Shown: positions 17,530-25,472, numbered from the stretch's first letter. The stretch is DNA of 64,000 bases from Liquorilactobacillus nagelii DSM 13675 (GCF_019444005.1 NZ_CP049304.1:1860001-1924000); one strand, 5' to 3'. Notes: generated by a model from the sequence alone, not told the origin. Numbers and translations are program-made.

Positions 17530-18431
17530 GTATGATTGTTTCAAGTATCGGTCAGGGTCTGCTTTGGGCCATTTTAGGAATTGCATTGTTTCTGACTTTT
17601 CGCATTTTGAATTTCGCTGATATGACGGTTGAAGGCACCTTTCCTTTAGGTGCAGCAGCTGCCGTTGCCGCTCTCAGTCATGGCGTCAGTCCATGGCTGG
17701 CAACCTTATTGGGGTTTGCTGCAGGTGCAGTTGCCGGTTTGATCACCGGTTTGCTCTACACTAAGGGAAAAATTCCGATTCTGCTAGCCGGAATTTTAGT
17801 TATGACTGCCTGCTTATCAATTAACTTAAGGATTATGGGTGGGTCGAACATTTCTCTTTTAGGTAAAAAAACGGTTTTCAGCAATCATTTTCTTGAAAGC
17901 CTACCGAAATACTTCGATAGTGTTTTTCTGGGACTAACGGTCATCGCAATCGCTACAATACTACTAATTATCTTTTTACAAACTGATCTCGGACAGGCAT
18001 TCATCGTAACCGGAGACAATCCATTCATGGCTCAATCCATGGGAATTAATCCTGATCGCATGATTATGATGGGACTTGCGCTATCAAACGGAATGATTGG
18101 TCTAGGTGGAGCTTTAATTGCCCAAAGTAACGGTTATGCTGATGTTAACATGGGAATTGGTATCATCGTAATTGCCTTAGCTTCAATTATTATTGGTGAA
18201 GTTGTCTTTGGTGAACTAACTCTAAATCAGCGTTTAGTTGCCGTAACCCTTGGTAGTATTTTGTATCGTTTCGTCTTGTTAATCGTCTTACAACTAGGTT
18301 TCAGTACTAATGACTTAAACCTGTTATCCGCGATTATCTTAGCCGTCTGCTTAATGCTGCCAAATCTAAGCAAAGCTCTTAATCTTGATCATATTTTACA
18401 GAGAGGAGCCACTAAAAATGATCTCAACTAA
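17526..18431 (+). CDS. trpY: ABC transporter permease, TrpY type
   Basis: A 301-residue permease of the BPD_transp_2 family (branched-chain-amino-acid/LivH-like fold) with about eight TM segments; GITLFLTFRILNFADMTVEG-like N-terminal sequence is characteristic of permeases paired with PF04392 binding proteins. It forms the membrane channel with the binding protein and ATPase. Its start overlaps the trpX stop by 4 bp and its 3' end overlaps the ATPase gene by 14 bp, so the operon is translationally coupled. Confidence 0.85.
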   Translation: MSMIVSSIGQGLLWAILGIALFLTFRILNFADMTVEGTFPLGAAAAVAALSHGVSPWLATLLGFAAGAVAGLITGLLYTKGKIPILLAGILVMTACLSINLRIMGGSNISLLGKKTVFSNHFLESLPKYFDSVFLGLTVIAIATILLIIFLQTDLGQAFIVTGDNPFMAQSMGINPDRMIMMGLALSNGMIGLGGALIAQSNGYADVNMGIGIIVIALASIIIGEVVFGELTLNQRLVAVTLGSILYRFVLLIVLQLGFSTNDLNLLSAIILAVCLMLPNLSKALNLDHILQRGATKNDLN

Positions 18432-19194
18432 ACCAATTTTAGAATTAAAAAATGTCACCACAATTGTTAATGCTCATACTCCAGCAGCTAAGGCAATTTT
18501 AAAACAATTGAATTTAAAAATTTATCCCGGAGACTTCATCACCGTTTTAGGCCCAAACGGTGCCGGAAAATCAACTTTTTTTAACTCAATCGCTGGCACA
18601 CTGCCGGTTGACAGTGGACAAGTGCTCTTGCAAGGAAAAGACATTACTCGTCTGTCGGTTGAAAAAAGAGCCAAATTTATTAGTCGTGTCTTTCAAGATC
18701 CTAAAATGGGAACTGCTCCCCGAATGACCGTAGCTGAAAATTTACTTCTAGCTACTAAACGTGGAAAAGCACGTGGCTTAAAACTCCGTGGGTTAAAAGC
18801 TAAACTAGCAACGCTCCAAGCACAAGTTTCTTCGATGAATAATGGTTTGGCTGAAAGAATGCAAACTGCTACTGAAAGTTTATCTGGTGGGCAACGGCAA
18901 GCTCTTAGCTTCTTAATGGCAACAATTGAACGTCCAGACTTATTGTTGCTTGATGAACATACCGCGGCGCTAGATCCCAAAACTAGTGCCCAGTTAATGC
19001 AGCAGACTAATGAACGGATTTTACAAGAAAAATTAACTTGTTTGATGATTACTCATCATTTAGATGATGCCTTACGTTACGGAAATCGTTTGTTAGTCTT
19101 GGATGCTGGCAAAATTGTTTTTGATGTACGTGATGAACAAAAACAGCAATTAACCAAACAAAAACTGCTGGAATTTTTTGGGAATATTGAATAA
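18418..19194 (+). CDS. trpZ: ABC transporter ATP-binding protein, TrpZ type
   Basis: A 258-residue ABC ATPase with Walker A GPNGAGKST, Q-loop VFQDPKMGT, signature LSGGQRQA, Walker B LLLLDEHTAALDP and the switch His in MITHHLDDA. The Walker B segment has DEHTA instead of the usual DEPTA. It energises uptake by the two upstream gene products. The start is ATG 18418, with GAGAGGAG upstream and overlapping the permease gene. The operon ends at the terminator at 19217. Confidence 0.88.
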   Translation: MISTKPILELKNVTTIVNAHTPAAKAILKQLNLKIYPGDFITVLGPNGAGKSTFFNSIAGTLPVDSGQVLLQGKDITRLSVEKRAKFISRVFQDPKMGTAPRMTVAENLLLATKRGKARGLKLRGLKAKLATLQAQVSSMNNGLAERMQTATESLSGGQRQALSFLMATIERPDLLLLDEHTAALDPKTSAQLMQQTNERILQEKLTCLMITHHLDDALRYGNRLLVLDAGKIVFDVRDEQKQQLTKQKLLEFFGNIE

Positions 19195-19216
19195 AGCTTG
19201 ACTTGAATACAAATAA

Positions 19217-19258
19217 AGCCGAAGACAATCGTTTTATAAGCTGTCTTCGACTTTTTTA
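19217..19258 (+). terminator. Terminator of the trpXYZ-like operon
   Basis: AGCCGAAGACA and TGTCTTCGACT pair with one mismatch and are followed by six T. It lies between convergent genes. Confidence 0.85.
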
Positions 19259-19275
19259 TATGGATTTATTTAAGA

Positions 19276-19899
19276 TTATTTGAATTTCTGTGCTAATTCA
19301 GCATGATTTCCAGCAAACAAAAACAAATTAGTGTCTGCTTGAAATTTTTTACTACCAGCCAAGTCGCCAGCGTCATAAGGTACAAAGCCGATTTCTTTCA
19401 TTAGTTCAGCGACCTCCAGTTTAACTCCAGCATCTCCCGCCAAAGGCAAGGCAATCTTTTTTGCAAGAGTGGCAGTGCGACTTTGCTGAGCTAGATTAGC
19501 TAAATTAGCAACTGGTAATGTATTAAATGCTTTAACTACCCGAGCTCCCGGAAAATGCTGAGCTACTAACTCACTACTAGCTGCTTGATGAGTTTGAACT
19601 TCAGTTAACTCACCGTCACGATGCGGAAAATAATTAGTCGCGTCAACAATCGCACTGTCGGCAAACATTTTAGGTTCAAGATCAAAAACTGCTTTAAATG
19701 GAAGTGCTAAAATTATTAGTTCTTGCTGAGCAACTTGTTCCAAGTTTCCGGCACTTGCCTTCGATCCCAATTTTTCAACAATCGGACGTAAGCGTGTTAA
19801 TCCATGACGATTGGTCAAAATCACCGAATTGCCCGCCTTTATAAAAAGTTCGCTCAACACCTGTGCAACATGACCAGCACCAATAAAACCAATTTTCAT
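19276..19899 (-). CDS. NADP-binding oxidoreductase, F420-dependent-reductase-like
   Basis: A 207-residue Rossmann protein of the PF03807 family (F420:NADP oxidoreductase-like). It has an N-terminal GFIGAGHVAQ dinucleotide motif, ILTNRHG giving NADP-type selectivity, VDATNYFPHRDG and a C-terminal DAGDLAGSKKF segment. Lactobacilli lack coenzyme F420, so the real partner is probably a flavin or small carbonyl compound. A paralogue is at 43019. GGAGG precedes the ATG. It is downstream of the dehydrogenase at 19982 and may be read through from its T-box-controlled transcript (82 bp gap, no terminator seen between them). Confidence 0.8.
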   Translation of the reverse strand: MKIGFIGAGHVAQVLSELFIKAGNSVILTNRHGLTRLRPIVEKLGSKASAGNLEQVAQQELIILALPFKAVFDLEPKMFADSAIVDATNYFPHRDGELTEVQTHQAASSELVAQHFPGARVVKAFNTLPVANLANLAQQSRTATLAKKIALPLAGDAGVKLEVAELMKEIGFVPYDAGDLAGSKKFQADTNLFLFAGNHAELAQKFK

Positions 19900-19981
19900 C
19901 CTAACACCTCCATAAAATTATTAATACTTCAGCGTTATTTTAACCCATTAATTGTCCAACTGACAACTTAAGCTACTTAAA

Positions 19982-20938
19982 TTAATGAAATTGACGCATC
20001 TTTTCTGCTAAATGAACTTCGTGAGTTACAAATTCATGCGTACGACAAATGTAATCATGTTGTCTTCCTAACTTGGCAATGTAACCATTAATATAGTCAA
20101 CTTCTGTTGGACGCCCCTTCGAAAAATCTTGATACATTGATGGGTAGTGATATTTCAATGCATGACTTTCAATCGTGACAGAATCAATCATTTCCTGTCG
20201 CGTTTGCAGTAAATGAATTCCAGCTCTTTCACAAGCATCATAGGCCTCATTTAACAACTGAGCAGCCATTTCTGGAACTCCCTCGTATTCAATAAATTGA
20301 CCCATTTGAACCTCAAACATGGTACATAACGTATTAACAACCGCATTAAAGACAACTTTTGACATACACATTCCCAGATAATCTTCCGTAAAAACTGGAT
20401 TCAGCGATGCTTGTTTTAAATCTATCATGAATTGTTTTGTTACTGAAGCCAGTTCGCCACCTGCATACTGAGCAAGATGCATTTCTTCAGCTCCTTTAGC
20501 GCCCATAAAGTCAACATCAGCTGGCCCATCTAAACGAGTCGCAATCATTGCTGTTCCGCAAAGAATTTTTTCAGCTGAAAAATATTGTGCCAGCTTTTCA
20601 AAATGTCCCATTCCATTCATTGCTGAAAAAACATACTGGTCTGCCTGAAATAAGCCAGCTTTAGCATCACGTTTTAATTCCTCTTCTAACTGCATTTGCT
20701 TTTTAAAGACAATCCACACATCTGGATGTCCCTGATACTCTTCTGGATAAAAAATATTAATCGGAATAATTCGTCGATTTTGATGATCACGTGCAACCGA
20801 TACGCCACCTTGCTGGCGTACCTTTTCAACGTTTGGTTCCCAAGTATCAATAAAGTCAACTGAAACTTTAGCATTTTCCTGCAACATCACACCATAACGA
20901 TACCCCATTGCACCAGCACCAATAATTCCGTATTTCAT
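19982..20938 (-). CDS. Ketopantoate-reductase-family (PanE-like) D-2-hydroxyacid dehydrogenase
   Basis: A 318-residue ApbA/PanE-fold protein: N-terminal GIIGAGAMGYRYG, a mid-protein catalytic block around the conserved Lys (CMSKVVFNAVVNTLC) and the C-terminal helical domain with YHYPSMYQD. In lactic acid bacteria such proteins often reduce branched-chain or aromatic 2-keto acids to D-2-hydroxy acids rather than making pantoate. T-box control of this gene points to amino-acid-derived substrates. It is a close paralogue of the divergent gene at 21731. ATG follows AGGAGG. Confidence 0.85.
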   Translation of the reverse strand: MKYGIIGAGAMGYRYGVMLQENAKVSVDFIDTWEPNVEKVRQQGGVSVARDHQNRRIIPINIFYPEEYQGHPDVWIVFKKQMQLEEELKRDAKAGLFQADQYVFSAMNGMGHFEKLAQYFSAEKILCGTAMIATRLDGPADVDFMGAKGAEEMHLAQYAGGELASVTKQFMIDLKQASLNPVFTEDYLGMCMSKVVFNAVVNTLCTMFEVQMGQFIEYEGVPEMAAQLLNEAYDACERAGIHLLQTRQEMIDSVTIESHALKYHYPSMYQDFSKGRPTEVDYINGYIAKLGRQHDYICRTHEFVTHEVHLAEKMRQFH

Positions 20939-20949
20939 TTAGATCTCCT

Positions 20950-21246
20950 CCTAGCAAAATTAACTTTCCAAACTGAACAAAAACACCCTTTAACCAGTCT
21001 TCTAACCAGTTAAAGGGTGTCATTGCGGCACGGTACCACCTTTTTTCAAGCTGTATAATTACAGCCACTCATTCAGCTTAACAAGCTGTCCGTGATAATG
21101 GTCGGAATCCATTCAGCCTCTAAAAACTGTCCATCACCTTAAACAAAGATTTTTTATTCCAGTTGAGCTGTCGTTTCAGCAAATTCGACATTTTCTAGAT
21201 TCAGCTGAGATAATACTCTTTTTGTTAAATCAGTTTGATAATTATT
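20950..21246 (-). promoter_or_regulatory. T-box leader upstream of the 19982 dehydrogenase
   Basis: Read on the minus strand: promoter TTGACT-N18-TAAAAT (21282 down to 21253), a stem I with AGAGTA S-turn and an AG-bulge/distal loop containing TTTGCTGAAA, the T-box core AAGGTGGTACCGTG (21029-21042), then a 12-bp terminator stem (20983-20994 with 21009-21020) with T5. The TGGT bulge predicts a tRNA with A73. The specifier is not clear in an A-rich loop: AAA or ATC are possible. TGG nearby fits poorly, because tRNA-Trp has G73. Confidence 0.88.
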
Positions 21247-21364
21247 AATAAGATTTTAACCTGCAAATCATTAAAAAGTCAAGTCCAAATATAATTTAAT
21301 TTTAATCTTTAAGTGAATTGCACCCAAAAAACTTTGTAAAATCAAAAAAATATGCTAAAAAACA

Positions 21365-21687
21365 TTGACATCCAAAAAAACATAATTTAAAATACCTCAT
21401 GCAATTAAAATTAAATGAGAACATTAAATCGAACATAAACGCCTTGATAAGAAACGACTACTAACATTTTGGATAAGCGAACCTGGTTTGATGAGAGCAG
21501 GGACCAAAAGTAAGCTAGTCAATCATCTTTGAGCGCCGTGGTCAACGCAAGCAATTGTTAGTAAATCACAGTGGTAGCATCCATTAACATGCTGACGGAT
21601 CATCCAATAATCCGAATAAGTTCTAAAAAAGGTGGTACCGCGCGCGAGCGCCCTTTAAGCAGGTAACTGTTTAAAGGGTGTTTTTTG
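21365..21687 (+). promoter_or_regulatory. T-box leader upstream of the 21731 dehydrogenase (candidate Ile specifier)
   Basis: Promoter TTGACA-N17-TAAAAT (21365-21393); the transcript starts near 21400. Stem I has the distal loop GATGAGAG and a base helix around AAG/CTT. The T-box core is AAGGTGGTACCGCG (21629-21642), followed by a terminator stem CGCCCTTTAA/TTAAAGGGTG (21649-21680) and T6. Aligning the specifier loop puts ATC (isoleucine) followed by A in the reading position at about 21523-21525, and TGGT in the core fits A73 of tRNA-Ile. The usual AGTA/GAA loop E appears replaced by a GACTA/TAGTC helix. Confidence 0.88.
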
Positions 21688-21730
21688 TTTTATTCGATTA
21701 ATTGTTTCAAATCCATAGGGGGATATAATT

Positions 21731-22723
21731 ATGAAATTTACAGTTTTAGGTGCCGGTGCAATGGGATACCGTTACGGCGTTTTACTTCAAGAAGCAGGCA
21801 ATGAGGTTGAATTTGTTGATACTTGGAAACCAAATGTTGAAAAAGTTCGCCAACAAGGCGGTGTTCTCGTTTCTCGTGACCATCAAGATACCCATTTAGT
21901 TCCAGTAAAAATGTTTTATCCGGAAGAATATCAGGGCAATCCTGACGTTTGGGTTGTTTTTACTAAACAAATGCAGTTAGCCGACTTTTTAAAACGAACA
22001 GCTCATTGCTTTAATGAGCAACAATATGTTTTAACTTGTATGAATGGCATGGGCCATGTTGAAAAATTGCTACAATACTTCAAACCAGAAAAGCTTTTAG
22101 CCGGAACTGCCTTAGTTGCAACCGTCTTGAACGGACCAGGTAATGTCGACTTTATCGGGGCACGCGGAGCAGGTACCATGAACTTAGCAAATTATACGGA
22201 AAAGCCCGATGAAATGACCCATAAAATCGTTACTGAATTAGAAAAAGCACAATTCAATCCAAACCTGACAACTAACTATCAAGGTACGCTCTTAGCTAAA
22301 GTTGTTTTCAATTCTGTTGTTAACACCTTGTGTACTTTGTTTGAAATCACCATGGGCGAATTTGCTAGCTATCCGGGAGCTGATCAACTCAGCCGCCAAT
22401 TAATTGATGAAGCTTATGATGTTTGTGAACGTGCAGGTGTCCAAATGTTAAATACCCGTCAACAAGAACTTGATAGTGTCAACTATGTTTCCAAAGTAGC
22501 TAATCCATTGCACTATCCATCAATGTATCAGGATATGTCGCATGACCGTCCAACTGAAGTTGATTATATCAATGGTTATTTAGTTAAACTAGGGCGGAAA
22601 TATCGTTATGAAGCTAAAACTCATGCTTTCTTGACTCATTTAGTTCACTTAGCAGAACATACTCGTCAACAGAATCTGCAAGCTAAAACTCAAACCAAAA
22701 GCTCAGCTGTTACAGAAGCTTAA
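21731..22723 (+). CDS. Ketopantoate-reductase-family (PanE-like) D-2-hydroxyacid dehydrogenase, paralogue
   Basis: A 330-residue paralogue of the product of 19982: same N-terminal VLGAGAMGYRYGV, same TWxPNVEKVRQQGGV block, same AKVVFNSVVNTLC catalytic-Lys helix and the same C-terminal domain, plus about 15 extra polar C-terminal residues. The likely activity is NAD(P)H-dependent reduction of branched-chain 2-keto acids; pantoate synthesis is possible but less consistent with an amino-acid-sensing T-box. The ribosome site CCATAGGGGGA is exactly complementary over 11 nt to the loop of the small RNA at 61103. Confidence 0.85.
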   Translation: MKFTVLGAGAMGYRYGVLLQEAGNEVEFVDTWKPNVEKVRQQGGVLVSRDHQDTHLVPVKMFYPEEYQGNPDVWVVFTKQMQLADFLKRTAHCFNEQQYVLTCMNGMGHVEKLLQYFKPEKLLAGTALVATVLNGPGNVDFIGARGAGTMNLANYTEKPDEMTHKIVTELEKAQFNPNLTTNYQGTLLAKVVFNSVVNTLCTLFEITMGEFASYPGADQLSRQLIDEAYDVCERAGVQMLNTRQQELDSVNYVSKVANPLHYPSMYQDMSHDRPTEVDYINGYLVKLGRKYRYEAKTHAFLTHLVHLAEHTRQQNLQAKTQTKSSAVTEA

Positions 22724-22737
22724 AAATAAAAATTGAA

Positions 22738-22803
22738 CCTTTAATCTAATTATCTATAAGCTGCCTATTATTCGTAATAACACTGTTTAAACAAGTTAAG
22801 TAG
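22738..22803 (+). pseudogene. Decayed duplicate of the 3' end of the gene at 23044
   Basis: ATCTATAAGCTG and a second block TTTAAACAAGTTAAGTAG match, with changes and an internal deletion, ATCTATAAGCTG (23208) and TTCAAACAATTTAAGTAG (23272-23289) at the end of the small membrane protein gene. There is no open frame, so it looks like a remnant of tandem duplication. Confidence 0.5.
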
Positions 22804-22840
22804 CCTCCAGTATCTTTTTTATAGATATTGGAGGCTATTT
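22802..22840 (+). terminator. Terminator after the 21731 dehydrogenase
   Basis: A 14-bp stem (22802-22815 with 22823-22836) containing AGCCTCCA/TGGAGGCT, followed by a short T-tract. Confidence 0.75.
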
Positions 22841-23043
22841 AACTATCCTTATTAATAATTAACGCTTATTTTTGAGAAAAATTATTAGCTCCACCAATAC
22901 ACTTAACAAGGATCCCAAGATTGATTAAATAACTTTTTAGTAGAGCTGTTCTTGTAACAAATTAATTTATATTGTTTTATATCTTGTTTTAATAGCTAAA
23001 AATGATAAAATAAAAAATAAATCTAAGAAAGGAAACAACTTTT

Positions 23044-23289
23044 ATGTTCAATCGAAAAATCATTCTATTTATCTTATCAGTAATCTTTTCAATTTTTACT
23101 TTTTTTGCTTATCATTCAGACGAAAACTCTACCCATACTTTACTTAATACCATCATTGACAATCATAGCATTGATATTAATGGCTCATTTGAATTCAATT
23201 TACTATCTATAAGCTGGTTGTTCTTTTTATTAGTTAGCTGTTTATTATGGTTACTATTCATAATAACCTTGTTCAAACAATTTAAGTAG
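23044..23289 (+). CDS. Small hypothetical membrane protein, 81 aa
   Basis: The protein has two hydrophobic segments, residues about 5-22 and 53-76, separated by a polar loop rich in Asp, Asn, Ser and His (DENSTHTLLN...NHSIDINGS), and a basic tail. I do not recognise the family. AAGAAAGGAAAC precedes the ATG. It is AT-richer than the surrounding genes, stands beside an immunity-like gene and a CPBP protease, and has a decayed copy of its 3' end just upstream, all of which suggest an accessory locus. Confidence 0.6.
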   Translation: MFNRKIILFILSVIFSIFTFFAYHSDENSTHTLLNTIIDNHSIDINGSFEFNLLSISWLFFLLVSCLLWLLFIITLFKQFK

Positions 23290-23314
23290 TTAACTGTTAT
23301 TAATTACTTCCCTT

Positions 23315-23623
23315 TTAGTCATCTAAATAGCTGTTAATAACTTGGACTGCTCCACGATTAGTACCCCATGGTGTAATTTCATTTGCAATTGACTCTAACA
23401 TATGATAAAACTCTGCAGCTCTCGGAGTTAGGCTCTTGTTGATAGCCTCTTGTTGCAAACTGACAATTGACTGATTAACAACTGCAACATTATAGCGGCC
23501 TCTTTCTAAATCATTTTTTGCCATTAGACCAATTTTTCGCTCACGTTCCGAAAGAGTTGGTTCAAGGACAAAGTCATAAAACTTGCTCAGTATTTCTTGT
23601 TCAGTTATCTTTTTTGCAAACAT
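23315..23623 (-). CDS. Putative bacteriocin-immunity-like small protein
   Basis: A 102-residue soluble helical protein. Its size, the helix-rich composition and the pattern LTPRAAEFYHMLESIANE followed by a short hydrophilic C-terminus resemble class II bacteriocin immunity proteins of lactic acid bacteria (EntA-immunity-like four-helix bundles). No bacteriocin precursor with a double-glycine leader is visible nearby, so it may be an orphan immunity gene. GGGG lies just before the ATG. The assignment is tentative: I see no diagnostic motif. Confidence 0.5.
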   Translation of the reverse strand: MFAKKITEQEILSKFYDFVLEPTLSERERKIGLMAKNDLERGRYNVAVVNQSIVSLQQEAINKSLTPRAAEFYHMLESIANEITPWGTNRGAVQVINSYLDD

Positions 23624-23713
23624 TTTTCCAGCCCCTTCACATTGCCTTTACACACCAGTTCATGAAAAAGAAAAACTGGTGACCCCAAAACACATTTGGA
23701 GTTATTGTTAATA

Positions 23714-24460
23714 CTACTTCTTAATTTTTAAACTACCTTCCGTCAATACCGGAACTAAAATTATACTGCCTAATATTAAGTAAATCAGGATTGGGACAAT
23801 AGAGTATGTCATTGAAGCACCTGGATCATTTTTTATCCCCCAAAAAATTGTCACTATAAAATCCAAACTAAAATGACAAATCATTGAGAAAAGTAAATTT
23901 TTTGTGCGTAGAAAAATACTAGCAAATATATACCCCATAGCCATAGTTTGACAAACCTGGATGATTGTTAGATTTAAATTTTGCGCATATAAATTTAAAA
24001 AATGTTCTAATCCAAATAACATACTGGAAATTATAACCGGAATTAAAATGCGCATATAAGCTTTTTTTGTTTGATAAGACAACTTTAACAAAGCAACTAA
24101 CACTATCCCACGAAAAAGATATTCTTCAGTTGTACTAGCAATTAGTCCAATTGTAATAGCCATTAAGATATTTTTTTTATTTATCAAACCAATTAAAACT
24201 AACCCAGCTATGAGAACTCCTATTAATTTTTGTTGTTCTCTGTTTAATTTTAGTGAAAAGGGTATTTGTTGTCGAGTCAACTTTTTATTCAGGATAATTA
24301 ACAAAATTAGAAATAGACTTTTACTAAGCGCTAAAAAAATCAAATTATTATATTCACTAATTGCTTTTAAAAAATTAATTGCTAGCAGTTCGAACAAAAG
24401 TTCAAAAAAAATTACCAAACAGAGTTTATTAACTAGCTTTTGATCAGTTGTTTTGTTCAT
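23714..24460 (-). CDS. CPBP family intramembrane glutamic endopeptidase
   Basis: A 248-residue multi-spanning protein of the CAAX protease/bacteriocin-processing (Abi, PF02517) family. Motif 1 EExxxR is E112-E113...R117 (TEEYLFRG), motif 2 is FGLEHFLN, and motif 3 is HFSLD. Such proteins are intramembrane proteases; in lactobacilli they are often found with bacteriocin genes and can confer self-immunity. It overlaps no neighbour but begins 5 bp after the small membrane gene at 24466, so the two form an operon. The substrate is unknown. Confidence 0.85.
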   Translation of the reverse strand: MNKTTDQKLVNKLCLVIFFELLFELLAINFLKAISEYNNLIFLALSKSLFLILLIILNKKLTRQQIPFSLKLNREQQKLIGVLIAGLVLIGLINKKNILMAITIGLIASTTEEYLFRGIVLVALLKLSYQTKKAYMRILIPVIISSMLFGLEHFLNLYAQNLNLTIIQVCQTMAMGYIFASIFLRTKNLLFSMICHFSLDFIVTIFWGIKNDPGASMTYSIVPILIYLILGSIILVPVLTEGSLKIKK

Positions 24461-24465
24461 TTTAT

Positions 24466-24669
24466 CTACTCACCACAATCAATCTTATCGCATATAATTA
24501 ATTTTTTCTTGTCTTGGACAATACTCATAGCAATTATTATACATAAAACCAAAACGATTAATGCATCAAAAAAAGGACCATAAATAAAATCCTCAGTAAA
24601 TTCTTCTACTAACCAAAAAAGCAACAAAACAAACATTGGCTTAACTTTATTGTCAAATCTAAATTTCAA
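24466..24669 (-). CDS. Small hypothetical membrane protein, 67 aa
   Basis: A short protein with a basic N-terminus, two hydrophobic stretches (about residues 12-20 and 34-46) and a polar, Lys-rich tail containing two Cys. The start chosen is TTG 24669 because AAAAGGAGAG is correctly placed before it; an upstream TTG start at 24711 would put that site inside the gene. It directly precedes the CPBP protease gene on the same strand (5 bp gap). I do not recognise the family. Confidence 0.55.
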   Translation of the reverse strand: MKFRFDNKVKPMFVLLLFWLVEEFTEDFIYGPFFDALIVLVLCIIIAMSIVQDKKKLIICDKIDCGE

Positions 24670-24840
24670 TTTTTTCTCTCCTTTTACATAACTCAACAAA
24701 GATTTTCCCAATTAAAGGCAATTACTATTTTCCTAAATTCTCAGGGTAATACAAGCTAAGAATCATAGACATCGCCTTGAAAAGGAGCTTTTCAGTGTCT
24801 TTAATATAATTGCAAAGAAGAGATAGCTATATGAAATTTA

Positions 24841-25472
24841 CTAAAGATCAACAATACTATTCATTGGCTTAAAAAATAAAATTACTACCAAACTAACCGT
24901 TGCTAACCAGGACAATAAAACTTTCCCTAGTGAAAATCCTAAAATAAAGTAAATATCAGTCTGACTGGAAAAATTTGAAAATCCAGTTAGCCACATATTT
25001 AAAAAATATATATCGTAAACATTAAAAAGAAGGTGACCAGTAACCTCAAAACATAATCAACACGTTTAAACTTAACCCAGTTTGAAAAATGTGTTAGATA
25101 TACAATTAAGTTAATAATTAATAACAAAGGAATAGTAGGAAAATGAGCCGATTTATCATTGAAAAACTCTACATAACTAAGTAGCCAAAAAATTATATTT
25201 AAATTGTAGGAGAGTTTCGCAATCTTAATCATTACCGACGAATTTTTAATTTGAATGTCATAGCTTTTAAGTAACCGCTCATCTCTCAGCAAGTCATATA
25301 GTGAAATTTTGTATAAATCACTTAACCTAACTAAACTAGACACATCAGGAAAACTATGTGAATTTTCCCAGCTGGAAATAGTTTTTCTTGAAATATGCAA
25401 TTTCTCAGCAACTTGTGCTTGAGTCATTCTGTTTTTGAGCCTGCAGTGCTTTAATTTCTCTGATAAATTCAT
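24841..25472 (-). pseudogene. XRE-type membrane regulator split by a frameshift in a T6 run
   Basis: The first 157 codons encode an XRE HTH (motif SRKTISSWENSHSFPD) and two or three TM segments, ending at a stop at 24999-25001. The stop lies in a run of six T (coding strand; 25001-25006). Adding one T would continue the frame for about 53 more codons of hydrophobic protein, starting FLNMWLTGFSNFSS and ending at a stop at 24841. The restored protein of about 210 residues would match the 203 residues of the related gene at 6428. It could be a pseudogene, a phase-variable gene or a sequencing error. Confidence 0.7.

Noticed and set aside
21060..21180. TGG in the minus-strand T-box stem I as a tryptophan specifier
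   Set aside because: The T-box core is TGGT, predicting A73, while tRNA-Trp in Firmicutes has G73; the codon also lies in the upper helix of the folded stem.
24831..24870. A 13-codon plus-strand frame with ATG at 24830-24832
   Set aside because: It is antisense to the end of the frameshifted XRE membrane regulator, which explains the sequence better.
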